This document shows, one piece after another, positions 1 through 7,420 of a DNA stretch of 43,779 nt (the stretch's first letter is position 1; every line of letters starts with the position of its first letter). The position numbers and the translations under genes are program-made. Origin of the DNA: Flavobacteriales bacterium (lineage in GTDB: Bacteria; Bacteroidota; Bacteroidia; Flavobacteriales_D; Crocinitomicaceae); contig VEQH01000033.1 of the NCBI GenBank assembly GCA_018883325.1, positions 1 to 43,779 of the forward strand. The letters run 5' to 3'. The notes below the pieces were generated by a model. The model had not been told where the DNA came from and ran no database searches. It saw only the letters and a program-made list of their open reading frames with translations.

Positions 1-57
1 CTTTAGACCTATACACACTTTCCAGGCGTGCTCCTTAAACCACTCGGACATCTCTCC
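1..57 (-). tRNA. tRNA-Ser(GGA), 3' part cut off by the window edge
   Basis: Read on the minus strand from position 57, the sequence starts GGAGAGA, continues with a D-arm containing CCGAGTGGTTTAAGG, and has the anticodon arm CACGCCTGGAAAGTGTG with anticodon GGA (complement of 21-23). This matches the 5' two thirds of bacterial tRNA-Ser(GGA). The start of a long class II variable arm is present, but the T-arm and acceptor 3' strand lie left of the window. Anticodon and D-arm are clear, so the identity is well supported even though the gene is incomplete here. Confidence 0.9.
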
Positions 58-129
58 AATATTTTCATTTTCACAAAGAAGCTGTTTTTGCTCCTTAAAC
101 CTATATTTCCAATCAGAGCCTCACTTTAC

Positions 130-146
130 ACTGAGCCTGTCGAAGT
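130..146. repeat. 17-bp dispersed repeat, copy 1
   Basis: ACTGAGCCTGTCGAAGT occurs here and, in inverted orientation with one mismatch, at 4335-4351. Very similar words recur in intergenic regions of many Flavobacteria and behave like REP-type elements; that wider distribution is recalled, not computed. It lies upstream of tRNA-Ser, in the gap after mgtE. Confidence 0.5.
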
Positions 147-154
147 GTCAACTT

Positions 155-189
155 TCAGTTCTAAGTTCTAAGTTTTCAGTTTTCAGTTC
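155..189. repeat. Tandem heptamer repeat, 5 units of T(C/A)AGTT(C/T)
   Basis: Five consecutive 7-bp units are visible: TCAGTTC, TAAGTTC, TAAGTTT, TCAGTTT, TCAGTTC. The array lies between the mgtE stop codon and the tRNA-Ser promoter region. A second heptamer array with a different unit occurs at 10543-10602. The rest of the gap between 58 and 228 shows no gene. Confidence 0.7.
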
Positions 190-228
190 CAAATTAAAAA
201 CGGGTTGCAAAAATACTATTTTTCTTCA

Positions 229-1581
229 CTAAACCTTTAAAAGAAGCATTCCAATTGTAAAATAGATAAATAAACCAATCACATCGTTTAAAGTCGTGAT
301 GAATGGACCTGTAGCTAAAGCAGGATCTATTTTATATTTATTCAATAAAAGTGGAATGATTGTTCCGAGCACTGCGGCGAAAATAATAACTGTAAACAGC
401 GATAAACTCACCACAAATCCGAGTTGAACGGTCGCAAAAACACAAGCAATTCCAAAAATCATACTCGCTAACAGCACACCATTCAAAACGCCAACAGATG
501 CTTCTTTCAGTATTTTTGGAAGAAATTTTCCTAAATGTTTATCGCCTCGTGCCAGTGATTGTACTACGATTGCTGAAGATTGTACACCTACATTTCCACC
601 CATCGCAGTAATCAACGGAATAAAGAAAGCGAGTGCTGGAATTTGTGTTATACTTCCCTCAAAGCGCGAAATCACATTTGCTCCTAAAACGCCACCAAAC
701 ATTCCAATAATCAACCAAGGTAAACGCGCTTTCGAAATTCGCCAAATACTCGCGTTGGATTCCATCGGCTCCGTGATACCTGTCGCTAACTGGAAATCTT
801 TATCCGCTTCTTCCTTGATGAAATCTACAACGTCGTCTAATGTAATTCGTCCGACCAATTTATTTTGATAATCTACAACAGGTACAGAAACTAAATCGTA
901 TTTCTCCATTACCTCCGAAACCTCTTCAACGGAATCGCTCGTTTTAACTGAAATAATGTTTTTTGATTGGTATAAATCTCCAATTTTTGTGTTCGCACCA
1001 GCAAACAATATTCGTTTCAAAGACAAAACACCCAATAAATGATCGGTTTCATCAACAACGAAAATATTATACACTTTTTCAACATCTTCAGCTTGCTTGC
1101 GCAATTCTTCCAAGGCATAATTAACTGGCCAATCTACCTGAGCTTGAAAAAACTCTTTCTGCATCAAACCACCGGCCGTATCTTCATCGTAGTTCAATAA
1201 ATCCACGATGTCTTCCGCTGCTTCATCATCGTCCATTTGGGAAATAACCTCCTGAATTTTTTCATTTGGTAAATCCCCCAAAATATCCGCAGCGTCATCA
1301 GAATCCAAATTTTCTAACTGGTCGGCAAACTCTTTTGTGGAAAGTGAAGCCAAAAAGCGATCGCGCACTTCTTCTTCCAATTCCATCAAAATATCCGCTT
1401 GTAAATCTTCATCTACAAGGAAATAAACGAGTTTCGCTTCTTCGTTATTTAATTTATCGAGGATTTCTGCAATCTCAGCATAGTGCAATTCCAATACGTT
1501 TTCTCGAATCCATACCAAATCCTGCTCCGCTATTTTCAAACGAAGAACTTCTAGGAATTCTTTGGTTAGTTCAAAACGCAC
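229..1581 (-). CDS. mgtE: Magnesium transporter MgtE
   Basis: A 450-residue protein with the complete MgtE layout. It has an acidic N-terminal helical domain (about 1-130) and two CBS domains (about 135-255) that together form the cytoplasmic Mg2+ sensor. A C-terminal five-helix membrane domain follows (about 285-450). The membrane part has the conserved block around ITAMGGNVGVQSS and, near the end, KIDPALATGPFITTLND, which contains the pore aspartate in the family. It mediates gated Mg2+ influx across the inner membrane; high internal Mg2+ closes the channel through the N/CBS domains. The start is an ATG at 1581. pdxA lies 48 nt upstream on the same strand, so co-transcription with pdxA-pepA is possible. 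Confidence 0.95.
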   Translation of the reverse strand: MRFELTKEFLEVLRLKIAEQDLVWIRENVLELHYAEIAEILDKLNNEEAKLVYFLVDEDLQADILMELEEEVRDRFLASLSTKEFADQLENLDSDDAADILGDLPNEKIQEVISQMDDDEAAEDIVDLLNYDEDTAGGLMQKEFFQAQVDWPVNYALEELRKQAEDVEKVYNIFVVDETDHLLGVLSLKRILFAGANTKIGDLYQSKNIISVKTSDSVEEVSEVMEKYDLVSVPVVDYQNKLVGRITLDDVVDFIKEEADKDFQLATGITEPMESNASIWRISKARLPWLIIGMFGGVLGANVISRFEGSITQIPALAFFIPLITAMGGNVGVQSSAIVVQSLARGDKHLGKFLPKILKEASVGVLNGVLLASMIFGIACVFATVQLGFVVSLSLFTVIIFAAVLGTIIPLLLNKYKIDPALATGPFITTLNDVIGLFIYFTIGMLLLKV

Positions 1582-1629
1582 TTTCTATACTTTTTTATTT
1601 TATGTTTTTAAAAAACAACAACTTACGAT

Positions 1630-2712
1630 TTAAAATTCTCTTCTTTCTCTGACAACTTCTGTCCTGATTTGAAGCGGATTTTCTGTTATCTGTTTCACAA
1701 ATTTTCTATTTCTATAAATGTCCATTGCCAAGTAGATCGCACTTCTAAAAGAAGCTTCTGAAGCAAGGTTTTTTCCTGCAATGTCAAAAGCAGTTCCATG
1801 GTCGGGTGAAGTTCTAACAATTGGTAAACCTGCTGAAAAATTGACACCGTCTTCAAATGAAAGCGCTTTGAATGCTGTCAAACCTTGATCGTGGTACATC
1901 GCAAGTACACCATCAAATTGGTTTTTCGCATTTGAACCAAAGAAACCATCTGCTGCAAACGGACCGAAAGCCAAGATTCCTTCGCTTTTTGCTTCATTTA
2001 TTGCAGGAATAATTTGCTCTTGCTCCTCTGTGCCGATTTTTCCATTTTCACCAGCATGTGGATTTAAACCAAAAACGGCAATCTTTGGACGCACCAAATT
2101 AAAATCGCGTTTTAAACTATTTTCGAACACTTTGATTTTATTCAAAATCGCCTCTTTGGTCAAAGCCTTACTCACTTCATTGATTGGAATGTGCGTTGTT
2201 ACCAAAGCTACACGCAAAAATGGCGAAGCTAGAATCATCAAAGCCTCATCGACATTTGAATATTTTGCAAGAAATTCCGTATGCCCCGGGAAATCAAAAC
2301 CAGCACTTTTCATCGCATCTTTCGAGAAAGGCGCCGTCACCAACACATCAATTTTCCCATCTGCTAAATCTGCCGTTGCTGCTTCCAACGATTTCAAGGC
2401 ATATTTTCCACCTGTCACATTTGAAACACCCGGTTGAACCTCAACTTCTTCATTCCAGCAGTTAACGATATTGATTTTTTTGTTTTGAATATCTGCTCCA
2501 GTTCTGCAATTTTGGTAGCTAAACTCATGGATTTGAAGCATTTTTTTGTAAAATGAAATCACTTTAGAAGAACCGTAAATTACTGGTGTAATATCACTCA
2601 ATATACGATTGTCTTTCAATGCTTTAATGATAATCTCAGGGCCAATTCCGTTGATGTCACCAAGCGTAATTCCAACTTTAATATTTTCAGATGAAAGAAT
2701 TTCTTTTTCCAT
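1630..2712 (-). CDS. pdxA: 4-hydroxythreonine-4-phosphate dehydrogenase PdxA
   Basis: A 360-residue protein. PdxA oxidises 4-phosphohydroxy-L-threonine with NAD+ in the DXP-dependent pyridoxal 5'-phosphate pathway and acts in the cytoplasm with a divalent metal. Family motifs run in order: GITLGDINGIGPE (14-26), VTAPFSK (125-131), GHTEFLAKY (143-151), a TTHIP segment (His174), LNPHAGENG (His219), YHDQGL (His274) and VRTSPDHGTA near 299. His174, His219 and His274 are the expected metal ligands. Length is slightly above the usual 330-350. The gene starts 3 nt after the pepA stop, so the two are almost certainly co-transcribed. Confidence 0.95.
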   Translation of the reverse strand: MEKEILSSENIKVGITLGDINGIGPEIIIKALKDNRILSDITPVIYGSSKVISFYKKMLQIHEFSYQNCRTGADIQNKKINIVNCWNEEVEVQPGVSNVTGGKYALKSLEAATADLADGKIDVLVTAPFSKDAMKSAGFDFPGHTEFLAKYSNVDEALMILASPFLRVALVTTHIPINEVSKALTKEAILNKIKVFENSLKRDFNLVRPKIAVFGLNPHAGENGKIGTEEQEQIIPAINEAKSEGILAFGPFAADGFFGSNAKNQFDGVLAMYHDQGLTAFKALSFEDGVNFSAGLPIVRTSPDHGTAFDIAGKNLASEASFRSAIYLAMDIYRNRKFVKQITENPLQIRTEVVRERREF

Positions 2713-2715
2713 TAA

Positions 2716-4116
2716 TTATTTGCTATAATGTGTTTTTAAAAATTGATAAAGCAAGCGCACACCTGCACCTGTTCCGCCTTGTCCTTTGTAGTCTTCTTTG
2801 GCATCTAACCAAGTTGGACCTGCAACATCCATGTGTATATACGGAGCTTTTACAAAATGTTCCAAAAATTTTCCTGCTGAAATCATTCCTGCATTTACAC
2901 TTCCGATATTTTTCAAATCAGCGATTTTTGATTTCATGTGTTTGCCATAATCATCCCAAAAAGGAAAACGAACAACGCGCTCATGCACCTCATTTCCTGC
3001 TTCTTCCAAGCTTTCAAAATACTTGTCTTTTGCATTCCCCATGATGATACTTGCTTCTGTGCCAATCGCTCGAACAGCAGCACCCGTAAGTGTAGCAGCA
3101 TCAATCACAATTTCGGGATTGTATTTTTTGGAATAAGCCAAGGCATCTGCCAAAATCATTCGGCCTTCCGCATCTGTATTTAATACCTCAACCGTTGTTC
3201 CGTCAAACATCGTAATAACATCTCCCGGTGTGTAGGCATTTCCTCCCGGACGATTATCTGTCGCAGGAACAAGCACAATGATATGAACGTTTAATTTTTG
3301 CATGGCTGCCAAATACAGAGCACCAACCACAGCAGCAGCTCCTGCCATATCGCTTTTCATGGTGTCCATTGAACCTGGCGTTGGTTTTAAACTCAATCCT
3401 CCAGTGTCGTAAACCACGCCTTTCCCAACGAGAACAATTGGGTTTTTATTTACTGGTTTTTTAGGTTTGTATTCTGCAATCGTGAAAGTTGGTGGGTCAA
3501 TTGAACCTTTATTTACAGCTAACAAACCACCCATTCTAAGTGATTCAATTTGTGTTTTTTCCAACACTTGCACTTGAAATCCTGCTTCGTTTCCTAATTC
3601 AACAATTTGATTTGCTAATTGCTCAGCAGTCAAATGCGAAACAGGTGTGTTTACAGAAGTTCTAGCCCAAAAAACCGCTTTGATGGTATTGTTTAACTCA
3701 GAAATTTTAGCTTCACTCACTTCGTCAGTAACAGAAATTGAAGTCAATTTGTGGAAAGTTGGTTTGCTAAAATGTTGTTTAAACTCGTAACTACTTAAAG
3801 CAATTCCTTCTGCTACAGCCAACGTTGCTTTTGAGGCACCTTGCAAGTGTACAGATTCATTTTCTTGGTTTATGTAGTCGAAAATCTTTGATCCTGAAAT
3901 TCTTAAATCCTCTGCGTTTTGATTTTCATCTACTAGAAATACAAATCCAGAAGGAAGTTTAAAAAAGTCAAATTTCTTAGCTGCATCAGCTTGGAATGAT
4001 TTGATGATATCTATTGAAAGACCAGCAAATTCTTGTTTTTTCTTCGCTGATTTACCGATAATAAAGACAAATGCTGCGCCTTCAATCGCTGAATTATTTT
4101 GTTTAATTTGAATCAT
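2716..4116 (-). CDS. pepA: Leucyl aminopeptidase, M17 family
   Basis: A 466-residue cytosolic aminopeptidase that removes N-terminal residues from peptides using two metal ions. The C-terminal catalytic domain (about 160-466) has the metal/catalytic block VGKGVVYDTGG (Lys232, Asp237), Lys244, Asp256 and the M17 signature NTDAEGR (313-319). The N-terminal domain is less conserved, as in the family. The frame opens at a TTG (4140), but the ATG at 4116 gives a normal N-terminus (MIQIKQNN) and is preferred. It lies 3 nt upstream of pdxA. No signal peptide is seen. Confidence 0.93.
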   Translation of the reverse strand: MIQIKQNNSAIEGAAFVFIIGKSAKKKQEFAGLSIDIIKSFQADAAKKFDFFKLPSGFVFLVDENQNAEDLRISGSKIFDYINQENESVHLQGASKATLAVAEGIALSSYEFKQHFSKPTFHKLTSISVTDEVSEAKISELNNTIKAVFWARTSVNTPVSHLTAEQLANQIVELGNEAGFQVQVLEKTQIESLRMGGLLAVNKGSIDPPTFTIAEYKPKKPVNKNPIVLVGKGVVYDTGGLSLKPTPGSMDTMKSDMAGAAAVVGALYLAAMQKLNVHIIVLVPATDNRPGGNAYTPGDVITMFDGTTVEVLNTDAEGRMILADALAYSKKYNPEIVIDAATLTGAAVRAIGTEASIIMGNAKDKYFESLEEAGNEVHERVVRFPFWDDYGKHMKSKIADLKNIGSVNAGMISAGKFLEHFVKAPYIHMDVAGPTWLDAKEDYKGQGGTGAGVRLLYQFLKTHYSK

Positions 4117-4690
4117 TTTATTGCGGATTTTAAAAGTCAATAATAGAATTTACAAATATAGGGAATAAAGCAGACGGAGACTTCATTCGTTGCTTTGAAT
4201 CATTGGTGGTAAATACTTTTTGAAACCGAAAGCTTATTGTTTTTTGAGTTTACGCTTTTGTATCTATACTAAAAATTCATCAGCTATAAATCATAGTTTA
4301 AGCTAATAAGTTTTTTGCCATTCTTTTGCTTGATACTTCGACAAGCTCAGTACAAGCAAAAAGAATCAAAAGTCAAGGCTCTGAATTTCTATTTTGTTCG
4401 CAAATTATTGTTTTACAATTATTTACAACTCGTTGCGAACAATTTTAACTCCTTTCTGAAGTTGAAATTTTTTAAGTCCGTCAGCTGACGGAACAGAAAT
4501 TTTAAAAATTAACAACTTCAGTTCAGTAGCTAAAACCATGAAATTCAAGGCCGAGAATTGTTCGCTGATATTTACTAAATAGTTCTCACTTCGATTAAAT
4601 TCATGATTTTCTGAATTAAGTATTTTTTTTAGAACGATTACGAATACTCAATTGTTTTAAAATGAATGATTACTTTAGTTGTTGTTAATT
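4117..4690. other. Gene-free region rich in inverted repeats
   Basis: No convincing gene is found between the divergent pepA and methyltransferase starts. Several nested inverted repeats are present. A hairpin at 4320-4366 carries the 17-bp dispersed repeat in its loop. A perfect 10-bp inverted pair TTGTTCGCAA/TTGCGAACAA occupies 4394-4403 and 4433-4442. An imperfect pair lies at 4377-4389/4540-4552 (11 of 13), and a 9-bp pair at 4456-4464/4513-4521 encloses the perfect 16-bp palindrome TCCGTCAGCTGACGGA (4477-4492). GCGAACAATT at 4435-4444 recurs inverted at 4556-4565. This may be a decayed mobile element or a cluster of palindromic repeats. Confidence 0.6.
4320..4366. repeat. Hairpin carrying the 17-bp dispersed repeat, copy 2
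   Basis: ATTCTTTTGCTTG (4320-4332) pairs with CAAGCAAAAAGAAT (4353-4366) with one bulged base. The 20-nt loop contains ACTTCGACAAGCTCAGT (4335-4351), the inverted one-mismatch copy of the repeat at 130-146. Stem plus conserved loop sequence is the architecture of a REP-like element, which is an inference. Confidence 0.55.
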
Positions 4691-5491
4691 ATGGAAAGAG
4701 AAAATCAATTTTTTGAAACAAATAAAAAGTCGTGGGATGGTAAAGTTGAGACACACCTTGCTTCAGCTTTTTACAACAATGACGCTTTTATTGCTGGCGA
4801 AAATTCATTGAAAGAAATAGAACTTGCAATTTTGGGCGAGGTTAAAGGCTTAAAAATTCTTCATTTGCAATGTCACTTCGGACAAGATACAATTTCACTG
4901 AGTCGAATGGGTGCAACAGTCACTGGGGTTGATTTTTCACCAAAAGCAATTGATTCGGCGCGCGATTTGGCTCTAAAAACAGGACAAAACACACAATTTA
5001 TTTGCGCTAATGTTTATGATTTACCGAAGGTTTTAAATACGCAATTCGACATCGTTTATACTTCTTACGGCACAATTGGTTGGTTACCCGATTTGAATCG
5101 TTGGGCAAACGTTGTCGCGCAGTTTTTAAAACCGAATGGAAAATTTGTCTTCGTTGAATTTCACCCTGTGGTTTGGATGTTTGACGATGATTTTTCAAAA
5201 GTTGCTTATAACTATTTCAATGCGGGGCCAATTCTAGAAAATGAAACGGGAACTTATGCAGATAAAAACGCCGAAATTCGCAGTGAGTACGTTATGTGGA
5301 ATCACGATTTTGGAGAAGTTTTAGGTAGTCTTTTAGCAGAAAATTTACAATTAAAAGAGTTCAAAGAGTACGATTTTTCGCCTTATAATTGTTTTAATCA
5401 CACGGTTGAAGTTGGTAAAAGTCGCTATCGAATTGAGCATTTAAACAATTATATTCCGATGGTTTATTCATTGGTGATGGAAAAATTTTGA
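4691..5491 (+). CDS. Class I SAM-dependent methyltransferase
   Basis: A 266-residue cytoplasmic protein with a Rossmann methyltransferase core. Motif I is around LKILHLQCHFGQDT (55-68), the acidic residue after beta2 is in GVDFSP (Asp81), motif III covers ANVYDLP, and the post-III segment is FLKPNGKFVFVEFHP. The pattern LHLQCHFGQDTISLSRMGA matches the large Methyltransf_11/25 group of small-molecule or unassigned methyltransferases, so the substrate cannot be given. The frame begins at a TTG (4679), but the ATG at 4691 is the natural start. It stands alone, divergent from pepA and convergent with the next gene. Confidence 0.85.
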   Translation: MERENQFFETNKKSWDGKVETHLASAFYNNDAFIAGENSLKEIELAILGEVKGLKILHLQCHFGQDTISLSRMGATVTGVDFSPKAIDSARDLALKTGQNTQFICANVYDLPKVLNTQFDIVYTSYGTIGWLPDLNRWANVVAQFLKPNGKFVFVEFHPVVWMFDDDFSKVAYNYFNAGPILENETGTYADKNAEIRSEYVMWNHDFGEVLGSLLAENLQLKEFKEYDFSPYNCFNHTVEVGKSRYRIEHLNNYIPMVYSLVMEKF

Positions 5492-5709
5492 GATTCCAAA
5501 CCACTTTTAACTTCAAATTACAGTAACTTTTGTTCAAAAGATTCCTCCCTTTGGTCGGAACGACTTTCATTTAGAGCATCTTGCGAAAATGCGAAGCATT
5601 TTCGCCACCTACTTATAAAACATTAGTCATTCTGAGTGATGCGAAGAATTTTATTACATGTCGTTTCATACAAGTTTGGGATAGTGAGTGAATTTAAAAA
5701 TTGACTTTT
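5492..5709. other. Convergent intergenic region with a REP-like segment
   Basis: The 218 bp between two convergent genes hold no gene. They contain the perfect hairpin at 5583-5605, then TCATTCTGAGTGATGCGAAGAA (described by position 5627-5648), a word resembling a dispersed intergenic repeat of Bacteroidota. The hairpin could also help stop transcription from both sides, but it lacks a clear U-tract. Confidence 0.4.
5583..5605. repeat. Perfect 10-bp hairpin with a GAA loop
   Basis: GCGAAAATGC (5583-5592), loop GAA, GCATTTTCGC (5596-5605). The apex reads GCGAAGC, the sequence known to form an exceptionally stable DNA mini-hairpin. It lies between convergent genes. Candidate roles are a bidirectional terminator or a palindromic repeat element. 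Confidence 0.75.
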
Positions 5710-6408
5710 TCAATCACAATTTTCAGCCATTTCAATCTCGATTTGTTCGGGTGAAAGGTAGTAGCTTTTCTTTTTTTCGCGGTAGGCTTTTGAAACACGA
5801 TTGTTGTTGTAGAAGTAATTTACGCCTTCCAATAATTGTTTACCAAGTCCGTGTCTTATTGCAACTCGATCTGCTTCACATTCGGTTTTTTTAAGCTCTT
5901 TTTTTGAGCTTATGTATTTTGAAATAAATACCAATAACTGCTTATTTGTTTTTTGTGTGTAGTCTAAAATGTGGGCAAATTCGTGTCCAATCCAACCAAC
6001 TTGAGAATTAAAAGTAAGGTCTTTGTAGTACATTCCATTGTTGGCTTGCGTCTTGTTTACAAAAATTTGATAGCGACGATTTTCTTGTTTGTGAAACAAA
6101 AATCCAAGTGTTGGTTGCGCCATCATTGTTGCACTTATTTTCTTTAAATCAACATTCATGTGCACATCACTCAATTCAGGATAATGACGAAGCGCGACAT
6201 AAAACGCAAGTTTCAATTTTAAGTCGCGAATATTAATCCTTTTGTTGCGCCCAAAGTGTTTTTCATAAAATGGTAACGAGTCTTTATATTCTTCAAATAA
6301 ATACACATTTGTGTCACAGGCGATTTTAAAATCTGAATGAATCTCTTGTGAAAATGAAAAGAAATTTAAAAGCTGAAAAAAACAAAATAGGAAGACAAAG
6401 CGCGACAT
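5710..6408 (-). CDS. Secreted HExxH metallopeptidase-like protein
   Basis: A 232-residue protein with an N-terminal signal peptide (about 1-21, ending FSFSQ), so it is exported to the periplasm or beyond. It contains HEFAH (142-146), a zinc-binding HExxH motif, and 32 residues later ECEADRVAIRHG (177-188), where Glu178 in an ExxAD-like context is placed as the third ligand of a gluzincin (M48-like spacing). These residues support a zinc peptidase fold, but overall length and other regions do not match a family I can name. It has no T9SS domain. The ATG at 6408 immediately precedes the signal peptide. It appears monocistronic. Confidence 0.7.
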   Translation of the reverse strand: MSRFVFLFCFFQLLNFFSFSQEIHSDFKIACDTNVYLFEEYKDSLPFYEKHFGRNKRINIRDLKLKLAFYVALRHYPELSDVHMNVDLKKISATMMAQPTLGFLFHKQENRRYQIFVNKTQANNGMYYKDLTFNSQVGWIGHEFAHILDYTQKTNKQLLVFISKYISSKKELKKTECEADRVAIRHGLGKQLLEGVNYFYNNNRVSKAYREKKKSYYLSPEQIEIEMAENCD

Positions 6409-6498
6409 AAAAAATTATTACACTCTAAATTTAATGAAAATTTAATTGGACTTCAAAGTTTGTTTTCTTTCAATAAAAACTTGAATGTAAATTTTGGA

Positions 6499-7200
6499 TT
6501 ATACTTGAACACCAAAAAGGTAACCCACCGAGGCAGACAAGCCCATTGCAATCGATCCCCAAATTACAATTCTTATTACAGCTTTGATTATGCTCGAACC
6601 ACCCGTTTTTGCAGCAACAGCTCCGAGAGAAACAAGTGATAAAATAGTGAAGCCGTAAAGTGCATATTCCATTATTGAAATCGGAGCGAAAATTGTCACT
6701 AATAATGGCAAAAGTCCACCAACAGTAAACGCGGCACCAGAAGCAAATGCTGCTTGTATTGGATTTGCTTGACTTATTTCATTTATTCCTAGTTCATCAC
6801 GAACATGGGTTCCTAAAGCGTCTGCTGATGTTAACTCCTTTGCTACTTGTAAGGCCGTTTCCTTTTTTAATCCTCGTTTTTCATAGATTTGAGCCAATAT
6901 TTTGAGTTCTTGCTCAGGCATTTTTTCAAGCTCTATTTTTTCTCTTTCAATATCAGCTTTTTCAATGTCGGTTTGTGAACTTACCGAAACGTATTCTCCG
7001 GCTGCCATTGACAAAGCACCTGCTACAAGTCCTGCCACCGTTGCCAAAAGAATAGGATCTCTTATTGTGCTTGCTGTTGTAACACCAATTGCAAGGCTTG
7101 AAATAGAAATAATTCCATCATTTGCTCCCAAAACGGCGGCTCTCAACCAGTTACTTCGATGTATATAATGATTGTCTAAATAATTGTCAATTGTTATCAT
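6499..7200 (-). CDS. VIT1/CCC1-family Fe2+/Mn2+ transporter
   Basis: A 233-residue integral membrane protein. The first helix has the family signature RAAVLGANDGIISISSLAIGV (19-39, quoted in parts), followed by AGEYVSVSSQTD (67-78) and an acidic cytoplasmic helical insert rich in Glu (about 79-130). In plant VIT1 this insert binds metal. Three further hydrophobic segments follow (about 148-170, 175-195, 205-230), giving the five-TM layout. It likely exports or sequesters Fe2+ or Mn2+ in exchange for protons. The start is ATG 7200. It is divergent from the VWA gene with 220 bp between them. Confidence 0.88.
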   Translation of the reverse strand: MITIDNYLDNHYIHRSNWLRAAVLGANDGIISISSLAIGVTTASTIRDPILLATVAGLVAGALSMAAGEYVSVSSQTDIEKADIEREKIELEKMPEQELKILAQIYEKRGLKKETALQVAKELTSADALGTHVRDELGINEISQANPIQAAFASGAAFTVGGLLPLLVTIFAPISIMEYALYGFTILSLVSLGAVAAKTGGSSIIKAVIRIVIWGSIAMGLSASVGYLFGVQV

Positions 7201-7420
7201 TCTTGTTTTTTATGTCTATTTAATTTGCGCTCATTAGCATTCTATATTTCTACTAAAATTAAACATTTTTAGAACAAATTCGTCATTGCTAGCACAACTT
7301 TTAAAATCAAGGGTTGTTGAAAAATGATTGGAGTATGTATCTTACAACTAATCCAAAATTAAAAATCTCAAAATCCCGCGTGATTTAAAACTTTTAGGTA
7401 ATTTTCTTGTTATTTAAATT

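Noticed and set aside
90..101. GCTCCTTAAACC repeated from the tRNA-Ser D-arm (30-41)
   Set aside because: Might suggest a tRNA fragment left by integration, but the match is only 12 bp with no second tRNA arm; likely chance.
1266..1652. 128-residue plus-strand frame over the mgtE start
   Set aside because: Antisense to mgtE and pdxA, with no domain or signal; a shadow frame.
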